64,000 nt of DNA from Mycolicibacterium chubuense (GCF_001044255.1 NZ_JYNX01000011.1:21708-85707), one strand, 5' to 3'; shown: positions 7,665-16,652, numbered from the stretch's first letter. Made by a program: numbers and translations. The notes: generated by a model not told the origin, from the letters alone.

Positions 7665-8549
7665 ATGTCCACCCAACCCGCACCGCTGGGCATCGTCGTG
7701 GGCGTCGACGGTTCCGCCGCGTCCCGCGTCGCGGTCGACTGGGCGGCGCGCGACGCCGCCAGCCGCCGCGTTCCATTGACGCTGGTCCACGTACTTCCCG
7801 GGGCGGCCATGCAGTCCTGGATCCAGGTTCCGCTGCCGCCCGCCTATCTGGAGGACGAGCAGAAGGCAGCCAAGGAGGTCCTGACCGACGCGGTCGGGGT
7901 GGCGAAAGCGGCCGCCGGCGACGAGCTGTTCTGCATCAACCAGAAGATCGTGTCCGGACAGGCTGTACCCACCCTTGCCGACCTGAGCAAGGACGCCGAG
8001 ATGATCGTCGTCGGCAGCCGGGGACTCGGGAAGTGGGAGCGGCGGCTGCTGGGCTCGGTCAGTTCCGGTCTCGTCCACCATGCGCGGTGCCCGGTCGCGG
8101 TGATCCACGACGAGGATCCGCTGATCCCGCATCCCGCACAGGCGCCCGTGGTCGTCGGGGTCGACGGGTCGCCGGCCAGCGAGCACGCCACCGCGATCGC
8201 GTTCGACGAGGCCTCGCGTCGCGGTGTCGACCTGGTTGCGGTGCACACCTGGAGCGACGCCGGATACGAGCTGCCCGACGATGTGTGGACCGAGATCCAG
8301 CCCGAGGAGGACATGCTGCTGGCCGAGCGTCTCGCCGGCTGGCAGGAGCGCTACCCCGACGTGACGGTGCGCCGGGTGGTCCGCCGCGATCAGCCCGCGC
8401 GCCGCCTGCTCGAGGAGGCCGCCAAGGCCCAACTGCTGGTCGTGGGCAGTCACGGCCGGGGCGGATTCGCCGGCATGCTGCTCGGCTCGGTGGGCTCGCA
8501 GGTGGTGCAGTCCGCGCGGATGCCGGTGATCGTCGCCCGCGGTTCCTGA
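7665..8549 (+). CDS. Universal stress protein, tandem UspA domains
   Basis: 294 residues made of two UspA domains (about 8-145 and 155-292). Each ends in the ATP-binding pattern G-x2-G-x9-G-S: GSRGLGKWERRLLGS and GSHGRGGFAGMLLGS, so both halves should bind ATP. The ATG at 7665 follows GGAGG at 7654-7658. In mycobacteria tandem Usp proteins are commonly induced by low oxygen under DosR and are linked to growth arrest; the DosR-like box at 7542-7555 supports that here. Monocistronic: the next gene is convergent and begins 1 bp after the stop. Confidence 0.92.
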   Translation: MSTQPAPLGIVVGVDGSAASRVAVDWAARDAASRRVPLTLVHVLPGAAMQSWIQVPLPPAYLEDEQKAAKEVLTDAVGVAKAAAGDELFCINQKIVSGQAVPTLADLSKDAEMIVVGSRGLGKWERRLLGSVSSGLVHHARCPVAVIHDEDPLIPHPAQAPVVVGVDGSPASEHATAIAFDEASRRGVDLVAVHTWSDAGYELPDDVWTEIQPEEDMLLAERLAGWQERYPDVTVRRVVRRDQPARRLLEEAAKAQLLVVGSHGRGGFAGMLLGSVGSQVVQSARMPVIVARGS

Positions 8550-8550
8550 C

Positions 8551-9693
8551 CTAACCGCGGGTGAGCGCCGCGTACCGGCTGAGGTGGTGATCGGTCGAGC
8601 CGAACTCGTACTGCAGCGCGGTCAGCCGCTTGAAGTAGTGCCCGATGGCCAGCTCCTCCGTCATGCCCATACCGCCGTGCAGCTGGACCGCCTGCTGGCC
8701 CACGAAGCGTGCCGCCCTTCCGACGGTGGCCTTCGCCGCGGACACCGCTCGCGCCCGGACGGCGTCCTCGGCGTCGAGCCGCAGGATCGCGAGACACACG
8801 GCGGCTGCGGACTGTTCGACCTCCATGTACATGTCCACCATGCGATGCTGCAGCACCTGGAAGCTGCCGATGGGCTGACCGAACTGCTGGCGCTGCGTGC
8901 AGTACTCGACGGTGTCGGCGAGCACCTTGCGCATGGCGCCGACCGCCTCGGCGCACACCGCCGCCGCGCCGTCGTCACGCGCGCGGGCGAGGGACGGCCA
9001 CGCCGCGCCCTCGCCGCCGAGCAGGGCGGACGCGGGCAGCCGCAGACGCTCGAGCGTGAGGTCCGACGCCCTCCGGTCATCGATGGTGCGGTAGTGATGC
9101 ATCTCGAGAGCTGTTGTGGCCGAATTGATCTCGATGACAAACAGCGATATGCCGTCGGCGTCGGCCTGGTCCCCGGAGGTGCGTGCGGTGACCAGCACAT
9201 GGTCGGCCAACGGCGTGCTCGCCGACACGATCTTCGACCCGGTGAGCACCCAGTCGTCGCCGTCGCGCTCGGCGACGGTCGACACGTGCCGCCAGTTGCC
9301 TCCCGATGTCGGTTCCGTGGCGGCCAGCGTGACCACGGTGCTCCCGGACACGATCCCGTCGAGCAGTGCGGTGGCGACCTCGCCGCCCGCGCGGCGCAGA
9401 AGTCCTGCGGCCACGACCGCGGTGTCGACGTACGGTTCCACCACCAGTGCGTGGCCCAGCGCCTCGGCGATGATCATCATCTCGACCGGGCCGCCGCCGA
9501 TGCCGCCGCAGTCCTCGGGCAGCGCCGCTCCGAGGATGCCGAGGTCCTCGGCGAACGCGCGCCAGATCTCCGGTTGCCAGCCGGTTCCGGTCTTGGCCGC
9601 GGCCCGGCTCTTCTCGAGGTCGTAGCGGGTGGCGAGGAATCGCGTCAATCCGCCGCGGAGCAGTTCCTGCTCGTCGTTGAGTGTGAAGTCCAT
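8551..9693 (-). CDS. Acyl-CoA dehydrogenase (partner subunit)
   Basis: 380 residues of the acyl-CoA dehydrogenase fold (MDFTLNDEQELLRGGLTRFL at the N-terminus; QLHGGMGMTEELAIGHYFKR near the C-terminus). It lacks the C-terminal Y-x-G-T/S-x-E catalytic-glutamate motif found in its neighbour, having LTALQYEFGSTDHH instead. This fits the heteromeric alpha2beta2 acyl-CoA dehydrogenases of actinobacteria, in which one subunit of an adjacent pair supplies the base. The ATG at 9693 follows a G-rich ribosome site and lies 11 bp after the upstream gene's stop, so the two are cotranscribed. Likely acts on a branched, ring-bearing or side-chain-shortened acyl-CoA; substrate unknown. Confidence 0.88.
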   Translation of the reverse strand: MDFTLNDEQELLRGGLTRFLATRYDLEKSRAAAKTGTGWQPEIWRAFAEDLGILGAALPEDCGGIGGGPVEMMIIAEALGHALVVEPYVDTAVVAAGLLRRAGGEVATALLDGIVSGSTVVTLAATEPTSGGNWRHVSTVAERDGDDWVLTGSKIVSASTPLADHVLVTARTSGDQADADGISLFVIEINSATTALEMHHYRTIDDRRASDLTLERLRLPASALLGGEGAAWPSLARARDDGAAAVCAEAVGAMRKVLADTVEYCTQRQQFGQPIGSFQVLQHRMVDMYMEVEQSAAAVCLAILRLDAEDAVRARAVSAAKATVGRAARFVGQQAVQLHGGMGMTEELAIGHYFKRLTALQYEFGSTDHHLSRYAALTRG

Positions 9694-9704
9694 CTGTCGT
9701 CCCC

Positions 9705-10937
9705 CTAGAGCCCCAGTGCGGCCTTGGCCAGGATGTTGCGCTGAATCTCGTTGCTGCCGGCGTAGATCGAGCCGGCGCGGTCGTTGAAGTACCGCAGCGG
9801 CGCCACCGCCTGCCACGGTTCCCCGCTGACGTATTCGTCTGCGGGCGGGTCGAAGTCGGCGATCGGACCGCCGGGAGAGGTCGCATGCGGCTGATAGACC
9901 CGGCCCCGCGGTCCTGCGGCCTCCATCGCGAGCTCGGTGATCGACTGGCTGAGCTCAGTGCCGAGCACCTTGAGCATCGACGACTTGGCGCCGGGATTGC
10001 CGCCGGCGGCAACGACGGCGAGGACCTGGTACTCGAGGATCTCGAGGACCTCGGTGCGGATCCGCGCGTCGGCGAGCTTGCGGGCGAACGCCGGGTCGTC
10101 GAGCAGCCGTCCGCCGTCCGGCCCGGGTTGATCGGCTGCCGCCGAGGCGATCTCCTCGGCCATCACCTGCAGTGCCGGCGCCGCCGACCCACCGCCGCGC
10201 TCGAATTCCAACAGGTACTTCGCAACGGTCCAGCCGTCGTCGACCTCGCCGATGACGTTGGCCTTGGGTACACGCACCTCGTCGAAGAACACCTGGTTCT
10301 GCACCTCTTCGCCCGACGTCATGACCAGGGGCCGGATTTCGACACCCGGTGACGTCAGGTCGATCAACACGAACGTGATGCCCCGCTGCTTCTTCTCGCC
10401 GCGCGTGGTTCGCACGAGGGCGAACATCCAATTCGCCTCGCGCGCATGGGTGGTCCAGATCTTGCTGCCGGTGCACACCAGGTCGTCGCCGTCGTCACGG
10501 GCCGCCATCGACAGCGCCGCGAGGTCCGAACCCGCCTCGGGTTCGGAGTAGCCCTGGCAGAAGAAGACCTCGCCGGTCAGGATGCGCGGCAGGAAGAAGT
10601 CCTTCTGTTCCTCGGTGCCGAACCTGATGATCGCGTGGGCGACCATCTTGATACCCATCGGCGACAGCGTGGGGGCGCCGGCCAGGGTCGACTCCCTGCT
10701 GAAGATGTAGTGCTGGGTCAGACTCCAGTCGCATCCGCCGTGTTCGACCGGCCACGCCGGGGCTGCCCAGCCCTTCTCGTGCAGGATCCGCTGCCACTCC
10801 ATGCTGGCCTCGTGGTCGGCGTAGACGCTCGTCATCAATCGGCCGGCACGCCGCAGACCCGGGGTGAGCTTCTCCTCGAGAAAAGCGCGCACCTCGTCAC
10901 GGAAGGCGAGATCGGTCGGTGACCACTGCAGATCCAT
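9705..10937 (-). CDS. Acyl-CoA dehydrogenase (catalytic partner)
   Basis: 410 residues. N-terminal WSPTDLAFRDEVRAFLEEKL, the flavin-binding region with SEPEAGSDLA, and the C-terminal RAGSIYAGSNEIQRNI carrying the likely catalytic glutamate are all present. The ATG at 10937 is preceded by AAGGAG. It is first in a two-gene operon with the 380-residue dehydrogenase and most likely forms an alpha2beta2 enzyme with it, introducing the alpha-beta double bond in a bulky acyl-CoA. A palindrome at 10975-10990 lies 38 bp upstream of its start and is the best candidate for its regulatory site. Confidence 0.9.
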   Translation of the reverse strand: MDLQWSPTDLAFRDEVRAFLEEKLTPGLRRAGRLMTSVYADHEASMEWQRILHEKGWAAPAWPVEHGGCDWSLTQHYIFSRESTLAGAPTLSPMGIKMVAHAIIRFGTEEQKDFFLPRILTGEVFFCQGYSEPEAGSDLAALSMAARDDGDDLVCTGSKIWTTHAREANWMFALVRTTRGEKKQRGITFVLIDLTSPGVEIRPLVMTSGEEVQNQVFFDEVRVPKANVIGEVDDGWTVAKYLLEFERGGGSAAPALQVMAEEIASAAADQPGPDGGRLLDDPAFARKLADARIRTEVLEILEYQVLAVVAAGGNPGAKSSMLKVLGTELSQSITELAMEAAGPRGRVYQPHATSPGGPIADFDPPADEYVSGEPWQAVAPLRYFNDRAGSIYAGSNEIQRNILAKAALGL

Positions 10938-10974
10938 CGTTCTCCTTATCAGCCGGACGCCCCACACAGAGTAA

Positions 10975-10990
10975 ACCTAGTTAGTTAGGT
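10975..10990. promoter_or_regulatory. Inverted repeat ACCTA-6-TAGGT upstream of the acyl-CoA dehydrogenase pair
   Basis: Perfect 5-bp arms around GTTAGT. It is located between the acyl-CoA dehydrogenase operon (start 10937) and the divergent flavoprotein-like gene (11166). The AT-rich core and the position near the operon start suit a TetR-type operator, but no regulator gene is adjacent. Confidence 0.35.
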
Positions 10991-11165
10991 GTGGAGACGG
11001 CCGGGTTTTCGCCGCGGTCTGCGGGATGCCGCCGATGGTAGGTTTGTTGGTGTTGCCACACCTTGTGACGGCAAATGTCTGTACGACGTCGGTGGCCCAT
11101 GGCAGCCCTTATGCGTCGGCAGCCCTCGCAAGGCCGGTGTACTGGCAAACTAAAGGCGGATAACC

Positions 11166-11918
11166 GTGGAAGCAGAATTGGCGTGGGACGACGTCGTCGA
11201 CGTCGTGTGTACCGACGCCGGCTACGCCGGCATGATCTGCGCTATCGCGACGTCCGAACACGGCGGTGACGTGATGGTGGCCGGTCAGCAGCGGCGCACC
11301 CGAACATGGTTCGACACGCTGCGCGGCGACGCCGCGACCACAGCCTACGTGGCCGAACTGGCCGGTGACATCGACCTCAAGCGGCTGGCGGTCGAGGACA
11401 CCGCCCTGCCCGTCCGCGCGGTACGGGCGCACCGGGAAGCGCCGACGAACCGGCGGCGACGCACCATCCCGGCCTTCGACGGCGGGCGTCTGCGCCGGTG
11501 GGCCGCCGATTGCATCGCCTCCCCGACGGGCTACCTCTACACCCGGGTCACCGACTGGCCCTCCGACACGGTCCAGTCGGCCGACGGCGACCTCCTCGAG
11601 GTGGCCGCGCTCGATGTCGCCGCCGCGCGCACCGACGCCGAACTCCTCGACGAACTGACTGCGCAGGCCCGCGCCCACCGGGTGCGCGTGCAGCCCGTGG
11701 ACGCCGTCGCCCGCCTGGTGTTCGAGGACACCGTGGTAACCGGGGTGGTCTTCTCGACCTCCGACGGGCCGCTCGCCATCCGGGCCCGTCACGGTGTGCT
11801 GATCTGCGGCGGCGCCCCCGGGGGGCCGGCCGGCCCCGTCGCCGCCGGGCTGCGGCCGGCGCTGGTCGGCAGGACCGCCAGCCGATTCGGCCGTGCCGAA
11901 CTCCTCGCGCAGGAGTGA
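11166..11918 (+). CDS. Degenerate FAD-binding-domain protein
   Basis: 250 residues. The N-terminus has the layout of a flavoprotein Rossmann fold, but the usual GxGxxG is altered (VVCTDAGYAGMICAIATSE), and the C-terminal part (RLVFEDTVVTGVVFSTSDG, then ARHGVLICGGAPGG) resembles the returning FAD-binding strand of fumarate-reductase/ketosteroid-dehydrogenase flavoproteins. The substrate domain between them is missing or replaced, so the protein is about half the usual length. It may be a non-catalytic conserved protein or a decayed enzyme; there is no frameshift or stop. GTG at 11166. It is convergent with the c-di-GMP enzyme gene, 1 bp apart. Confidence 0.6.
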   Translation: MEAELAWDDVVDVVCTDAGYAGMICAIATSEHGGDVMVAGQQRRTRTWFDTLRGDAATTAYVAELAGDIDLKRLAVEDTALPVRAVRAHREAPTNRRRRTIPAFDGGRLRRWAADCIASPTGYLYTRVTDWPSDTVQSADGDLLEVAALDVAAARTDAELLDELTAQARAHRVRVQPVDAVARLVFEDTVVTGVVFSTSDGPLAIRARHGVLICGGAPGGPAGPVAAGLRPALVGRTASRFGRAELLAQE

Positions 11919-11919
11919 C

Positions 11920-13749
11920 TCAGAACTGCACCGGAATGCGGCCCTTGGCCAGGAGTGACTCCATCGCGGCGCCGGCGATCGGGCGCGACAGCAGGAATCC
12001 CTGCGCGCGATGGCATCCGTGCCGCAGCAGCGTCAGCGCCGCGGCCTCGGTCTCCACGCCCTCGGCGACCAATTCCAGACCGAACGCCTCGGCCAGCGCG
12101 ATGATCGCCCGGACGATCGCCAGATCGCCTGGATCAGAACCCAATTCGCGAACGAAGCTGCGATCGATCTTGAGGGTGTCCACCGGCAGCGACTTCAACT
12201 GCGACAGGGCGCTGTAGCCGGTACCGAAGTCGTCGATCGCGACCTGGACGCCGGCGGCTTTGAGCCCCGCGAGGGTGATGCGGGTGGTCTCGATGTCCTG
12301 GACGACGACGCTCTCGGTGATCTCCAGACACACCGAGCCGCGAGCGAGGTCGAACTCGGCCATCGTGCCCGCGACCGTCTCCACGAAGCCGTCGGTCACC
12401 AGCTGCACCGGGGACACGTTGATCCGCATCACCGCGTCGGTGCCGACACCTCGGGAACGCCAGGCGGCGAACTCGGCGCACGCAGTGCGCATCACCCAGC
12501 GACCGAGTTCGCCTGCCATGTTGATCGACTCGGCGACCCCGATGAACGCGTCGGGCGCGAGCAGACCGCGCGTCGGGTGCTGCCACCGGACCAGGGCTTC
12601 GCACGCAACGATCTCGCCCGTGCGCATGTCGACCTCGGGCAGGTAGTGCAGAAGCAGGGCACCGTTCTCGATGACGGTCTGCAGGTGCAGTTCGATGTCG
12701 TTGCGGAACTCGTTCTTCATCGACATGTCGTCGGTGAAGACGGCGACCTGGTTGCCGCCCGAGCCCTTGGCGGTCAGCACAGCCTGGTCGGCCCGGCGCA
12801 GCAGGTCCGACGTGCTGTCGCGACCGGGGACGCCCAGCGCCACGCCGATGCTGACCGTCCGGGTCAGCATCTCGCCGTCGATCGACACCCGTTCGCGCAA
12901 CACCGATTGCAACCGGTGCGCCAACGCCTCCGCGGCGTCGGCGTCCATCGGGGTGGTCGGCACCACCACGAACTCGTCGCCGCCGAGCCGGGCGATCAGA
13001 TGGGGCCCCTCGGCGCCGCGGCGCAGGCGCTCGGCCAGCACCCGGATGAACCAGTCGCCGGCGGTGTGGCCCAGGTAGTCGTTGATCGCCTTGAGCCGGT
13101 CGAGGTCGAAGAACAACGCCGACACCGGGCCCGGCTGGCCCTCGGCGAGCCGCGCGTCCAGGTGGCTCAGCAGCGCGCGACGGTTGTACAGACCGGTCAG
13201 GTCGTCGTGTTCGGCCAGATACCGCAGCTGCTCCTCGGCGTCGACGCGGGCCTGGACCTGAGCGAACAGCGATGCGATCGCCTTGAGCGCGTTGAGTTCG
13301 GCCTCCGTCCAGTCGCGGTCGCCGAACTTGACGAAGCCCAACACACCCGAGGTCACCTCGCCGGAGAGCAACGGAACGCACGCCATCGACGTGGCGGGGA
13401 TCTGCCGGCCCTCGTTGATGGTGCGCTGGTAGTCGTCGGTGGACGGCTCCGGCCGGAAGACGACGGGTTCCTTCTGATGCTCGGCGAGGGCGAACACCGG
13501 ATCGGCATCCTGGAAGTAGACGACCGCGAGCGGATCGGGATCGGGTATCCCCGGACGCACCGGCCACTCGGCCACCAGCACGGACGCGTGCAGGGTGTGG
13601 TCGTTACGGCGCAGGAAGCTCACATCGACGCCGAAGTACTCGACGAGCTCGGCGAGGACACCCTGGCTGACGTCGACCGCGGTCGCCGCGGTCGCACCCA
13701 TGAGCCGGGTCGCGACCGATGTGACCACCAGGTCCAGGCTCTCGGGCAA
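11920..13749 (-). CDS. dcpA: Bifunctional c-di-GMP cyclase/phosphodiesterase (GAF-GGDEF-EAL)
   Basis: 609 residues: GAF sensor domain (about 20-170), GGDEF domain (about 185-345, intact GGDEF) and EAL domain (about 355-600). EAL catalytic positions are all visible: CEALVRW, MRINVSP, CLEITES, IDDFGTGYS, LKIDRSF, VAEGVET and the Q in AQGFLLSRP, so both activities are predicted. The inhibitory I-site (RxxD five residues before GGDEF) is absent: the residues there are EGPH. The architecture equals M. tuberculosis Rv1354c and the M. smegmatis enzyme DcpA (from memory). The only start after an in-frame stop is a TTG at 13749, with GGAG at 13756-13759. It is third in an operon, 21 bp after the E1/nitroreductase gene. 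Confidence 0.92.
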   Translation of the reverse strand: MPESLDLVVTSVATRLMGATAATAVDVSQGVLAELVEYFGVDVSFLRRNDHTLHASVLVAEWPVRPGIPDPDPLAVVYFQDADPVFALAEHQKEPVVFRPEPSTDDYQRTINEGRQIPATSMACVPLLSGEVTSGVLGFVKFGDRDWTEAELNALKAIASLFAQVQARVDAEEQLRYLAEHDDLTGLYNRRALLSHLDARLAEGQPGPVSALFFDLDRLKAINDYLGHTAGDWFIRVLAERLRRGAEGPHLIARLGGDEFVVVPTTPMDADAAEALAHRLQSVLRERVSIDGEMLTRTVSIGVALGVPGRDSTSDLLRRADQAVLTAKGSGGNQVAVFTDDMSMKNEFRNDIELHLQTVIENGALLLHYLPEVDMRTGEIVACEALVRWQHPTRGLLAPDAFIGVAESINMAGELGRWVMRTACAEFAAWRSRGVGTDAVMRINVSPVQLVTDGFVETVAGTMAEFDLARGSVCLEITESVVVQDIETTRITLAGLKAAGVQVAIDDFGTGYSALSQLKSLPVDTLKIDRSFVRELGSDPGDLAIVRAIIALAEAFGLELVAEGVETEAAALTLLRHGCHRAQGFLLSRPIAGAAMESLLAKGRIPVQF

Positions 13750-13770
13750 GCGACTCGCTCCGTATCCGCA

Positions 13771-15897
13771 TCAGGTCATCGGTGATGAGTGTTCCCCCTC
13801 GCCGCGACGCCGACTCGTCACCGACGGGCTCGGTGCCCGGGAGAGCCTCAGGACCAAGGCCAGTGATTCCTCGGCGTGCGCGGATACCAACTGCCGGAAA
13901 GTGTATTGCAGGTCGACGAGCGCATCGGCGAAGCGGGGCGACAGCGCGGTGAACTCCTGCCGGTCGGTTGCATAGAGAAACACCGGGGAGACCGGCTGGA
14001 CGCCCAGCCCCTGCTCCTGCGCCTCGATCCACACCGCCTCCACCGCCGATCCGGCGCGCGCGTAATCGGCCAGGGAACGGCCCTCGACCGTGACGACGCC
14101 GAGCGCCGCGGCGGCGGCCACCTTCGTGAAGCTGTCCTCGCCGAGCGCGCCACCGGCGTCCCAGCGGGCGAGGTGCCCCATCACGTCGCCGCGGCGCAGG
14201 ATGTCGAGCAGCACGACGTCGGCGTCGTCGAGCTCGAGGCTGCGCACGTCGATGCCGGTGTCCGGACGCGGATCCCCGGGCCACCGCAGCTCGTCGAACA
14301 TCTGCGCGTGCAGCATCGGGGTCAGGTAGCGGATCCGATCCGCCGCCGCGAGAAGGGATGCCGCGCCGCTCAGGTCGTTCGGATCGGTCAACAGCCGTAG
14401 CCGCGCGCCCTCGGTCTCGGCGGCCGCGGTCAAAGCGGCGACGGTGTGGTCCTCGAGGGCGGTGCGGGTGCCCTGGTGCCTGTTGGTCTCCCGCCGCAGC
14501 ATCGCATCGAAGAGACCGGCCAGCCGCGGATCGTGGTCGCCGGCGGCCAGCGTCACGTCGGCACTCAGCGGGTACCGCTCGTCGCCCGCCCGAAACTCGA
14601 CGTGGGCGCGGTATCCGCGCGCCGCCGCGGCGACCCGCGCGTTGAACGCCGCGGCCCCCACGGCGACAGCGCTCCCGCGGAACCCCACGTCCATGGCCGA
14701 CGTGAGCGCCGGGTCGAGATGAATGCTCACCGCGTCCGGACGTTCCTCGATGCGCCAGGGCTGACTGTTGCCGCCCGAGGGCGCGCGCCCGGCGGCATCG
14801 GCGACGGCGGCGATCACGTCATCGGCCGGTCGGGGGCCCCGGCCGGCCGGCGCCGCGTCCTGCGGGCGCCCCTGATCCTCGGGCTCGGTGATCCCGTCGA
14901 GCAGCGCGGGAATGTCGATCCGGACCCGTCCCGACGGCAGCGGTTCGCCGAGTCCGATCCGGCGGACCGCTTCGGCGACCGACGCGGCGCCCACCGCCAC
15001 CTCGGAGGACAGCTGCGGCCACGTCGTCAGGGTCGAGCCGACCTCGACGAGCGAGGCCGCCATCCGGGACGGCAGGGTGGCCGCATCGATCACCCGCAGC
15101 ACCCGGGGCACCTTCTCCTTGGTGCTCAGTCCCGCCAGCTGGGCGGCGTCGATGTCGCCCAGCAGCCCGTGCAGTACCGGCCGGGTGGGCTCGGCGTCGA
15201 ACCGTTCGACGTCGAGCAGGCCACCGCTGCTGGTCGCCATCAGCACCGGAATGCCCCGGGCCCGCGCCGCGGTGCGCACCAGCACCTTCGCGTCGAGCGA
15301 GTCGCACTCCTCGACGAGGACGTCGAGCCCGTCGAGGAAGCCGTCGACGGTGTCGGCGGTGAGTCCGGCCGGTTCCACGGTGACTGGCAGATACGGGTCC
15401 AGTTCGGCCAGTCGCCGGGCGCACACCACCGCCTTGTTCACGCCCACGTCGAGCACGGTCGCCGGGACCCGGTTCAGGTTCGACAGGTCGATCTGGTCGA
15501 AGTCGGCCAGGCGCAGCTCCCCGCACAGGCCCTGGGTGGCCAGCGTGTGAGCGATGGCGTGTCCGACGCTCAGGCCGACGACGCCGACGCGCAGGCGCGC
15601 GAGGACGTCGAGTTCGTCGGGTGCGATGAGGTTGCGATTGCGGTCGAGGCGCAGCAGACGGTACGCGCGGGGGCCCAGGACCGCGGCCACCGTGCGACGC
15701 CACGGGTAGTACGCCCACCGGGGCGGCTCCTCGGCGATGTCGGCGGTGACGGCCGGGCGCAGGGCGGCCAGCTCCGCGCGCTGCTGCGCCACGGTGTCGA
15801 CGATCTCGGTCCCCGGGTCGCGGCGCAGCTCGGCCAGCCGCGCGGCGTCGCCGGGGACCGTGGTGTCGAAGACGGTGGCGGTGTGGACGTCGGTCAT
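13771..15897 (-). CDS. E1-like (ThiF/MoeB) adenylating enzyme fused to a nitroreductase domain (Rv1355c family)
   Basis: 708 residues in two parts. The N-terminal half (about 95-330) is an E1-like fold: VGVVGLSVGHAIAHTLA for nucleotide binding, ADFDQIDLSNLNR with the adenylation Asp/Arg, GVNKAVVCARRL, and VEECDSLDAKVLV matching the E1 DxxD region. The C-terminal half (about 350-690) is nitroreductase-like: APSGGNSQPWRIE is the FMN-binding Ser/Asn/Gln stretch. M. tuberculosis Rv1355c, once called MoeY, has the same fusion. E1-nitroreductase pairs occur in azoline/azole-forming enzymes, but no YcaO or precursor peptide is seen. ATG 15897 overlaps the upstream stop as ATGA. It lies between an acyltransferase-like gene and the c-di-GMP enzyme. 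Substrate unknown. Confidence 0.82.
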   Translation of the reverse strand: MTDVHTATVFDTTVPGDAARLAELRRDPGTEIVDTVAQQRAELAALRPAVTADIAEEPPRWAYYPWRRTVAAVLGPRAYRLLRLDRNRNLIAPDELDVLARLRVGVVGLSVGHAIAHTLATQGLCGELRLADFDQIDLSNLNRVPATVLDVGVNKAVVCARRLAELDPYLPVTVEPAGLTADTVDGFLDGLDVLVEECDSLDAKVLVRTAARARGIPVLMATSSGGLLDVERFDAEPTRPVLHGLLGDIDAAQLAGLSTKEKVPRVLRVIDAATLPSRMAASLVEVGSTLTTWPQLSSEVAVGAASVAEAVRRIGLGEPLPSGRVRIDIPALLDGITEPEDQGRPQDAAPAGRGPRPADDVIAAVADAAGRAPSGGNSQPWRIEERPDAVSIHLDPALTSAMDVGFRGSAVAVGAAAFNARVAAAARGYRAHVEFRAGDERYPLSADVTLAAGDHDPRLAGLFDAMLRRETNRHQGTRTALEDHTVAALTAAAETEGARLRLLTDPNDLSGAASLLAAADRIRYLTPMLHAQMFDELRWPGDPRPDTGIDVRSLELDDADVVLLDILRRGDVMGHLARWDAGGALGEDSFTKVAAAAALGVVTVEGRSLADYARAGSAVEAVWIEAQEQGLGVQPVSPVFLYATDRQEFTALSPRFADALVDLQYTFRQLVSAHAEESLALVLRLSRAPSPSVTSRRRGEGEHSSPMT

Positions 15898-16652
15898 CCC
15901 CGCTGCCACGCGCCGGCCCCGACGGCGAGCTCATCGGCGTCGGCAGCCGGCGGCATCATGCCGCGCTGGTCGGCCAGGAACGCGGCGAGCTGGCGCGGAT
16001 GCGCGTGATTGGCGAATGTCAGGCGGTCCCACCACGCCAGCCGCGTCTGGTATCGGACATCCGGATACGGGGTCGCCGGGATCTTGGTGGCCAGCACACC
16101 GCCCGAGGACAGCCATCGCTTCAGCACGTACGACGCGGCCGTCGCCACGATGAACTGGATGCCGAGCAGATCCATCGCATGCAGCGGGGTGCGGGCGATG
16201 GCGTTCGTCAACCGGCGACTCTCCTCGACGTCGTCGGTCACCCACGCCGTCTTCATCTCCGCCACGCCGAACGGCAAGCGGTCGGCCACCATCTTGCGCA
16301 CCGCGCTCTCGCCCGGCTGGCCCGCCCATTCCTCGATTGCGTGGCACTCCTCGACAGACTTATACGGACCTTTGGCACGCAGTCCGCCCACGACTCGGCC
16401 CGCTCGATTGACGCATGCGGCGAAAAGAGCGGTGTCGTCCCCGCGGCGCAAGGCGCCGACGTCGATGGCAGTACCGATGCCGTGCTGTTGGTAGCTGTGA
16501 AATGCGCCGTCGATGTAATCGGCCCACAGCTCCCGCTCCACCGACGGGCGCGCGTAAACGATGGTGCACTCCGTGGCCGGGTCCCAATAGTGCGGGCTGG
16601 CGTCCAGGCGGGAGGTGTCGTCGTCAGCAAACGCGAACTGGGGGAACGTCAT
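15894..16652 (-). CDS. Acyltransferase-like (GNAT/autoinducer-synthase-fold) protein
   Basis: 252 residues without a confident family name. The central block (ALFAACVNRAGRVVGGLRAKGPY) followed by an acidic helix and the V-A-E-M-K-T-A-W strand looks like the acyl-CoA/acyl-ACP N-acyltransferase (GNAT or LuxI-like) core; the C-terminal region TPYPDVRYQTRLAWWDR is conserved-looking. No signal peptide or membrane segment. It is the first gene of an operon and overlaps the E1/nitroreductase gene by ATGA, so the two products probably act on the same molecule. It may transfer an acyl group to an amine later adenylated and oxidised by the fusion protein; this is inference. The ATG at 16652 lacks a ribosome site. 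Confidence 0.6.
   Translation of the reverse strand: MTFPQFAFADDDTSRLDASPHYWDPATECTIVYARPSVERELWADYIDGAFHSYQQHGIGTAIDVGALRRGDDTALFAACVNRAGRVVGGLRAKGPYKSVEECHAIEEWAGQPGESAVRKMVADRLPFGVAEMKTAWVTDDVEESRRLTNAIARTPLHAMDLLGIQFIVATAASYVLKRWLSSGGVLATKIPATPYPDVRYQTRLAWWDRLTFANHAHPRQLAAFLADQRGMMPPAADADELAVGAGAWQRG

Noticed and set aside
10975-10990. IdeR (iron) box near the acyl-CoA dehydrogenase promoter
   Set aside because: The TTAGGTTAG half-site order is not present; the arms are ACCTA/TAGGT, opposite to the IdeR arrangement.
13771-15897. Azole-peptide (TOMM) biosynthetic cluster
   Set aside because: E1 and nitroreductase domains are present, but no YcaO cyclodehydratase and no small precursor peptide gene could be found nearby.
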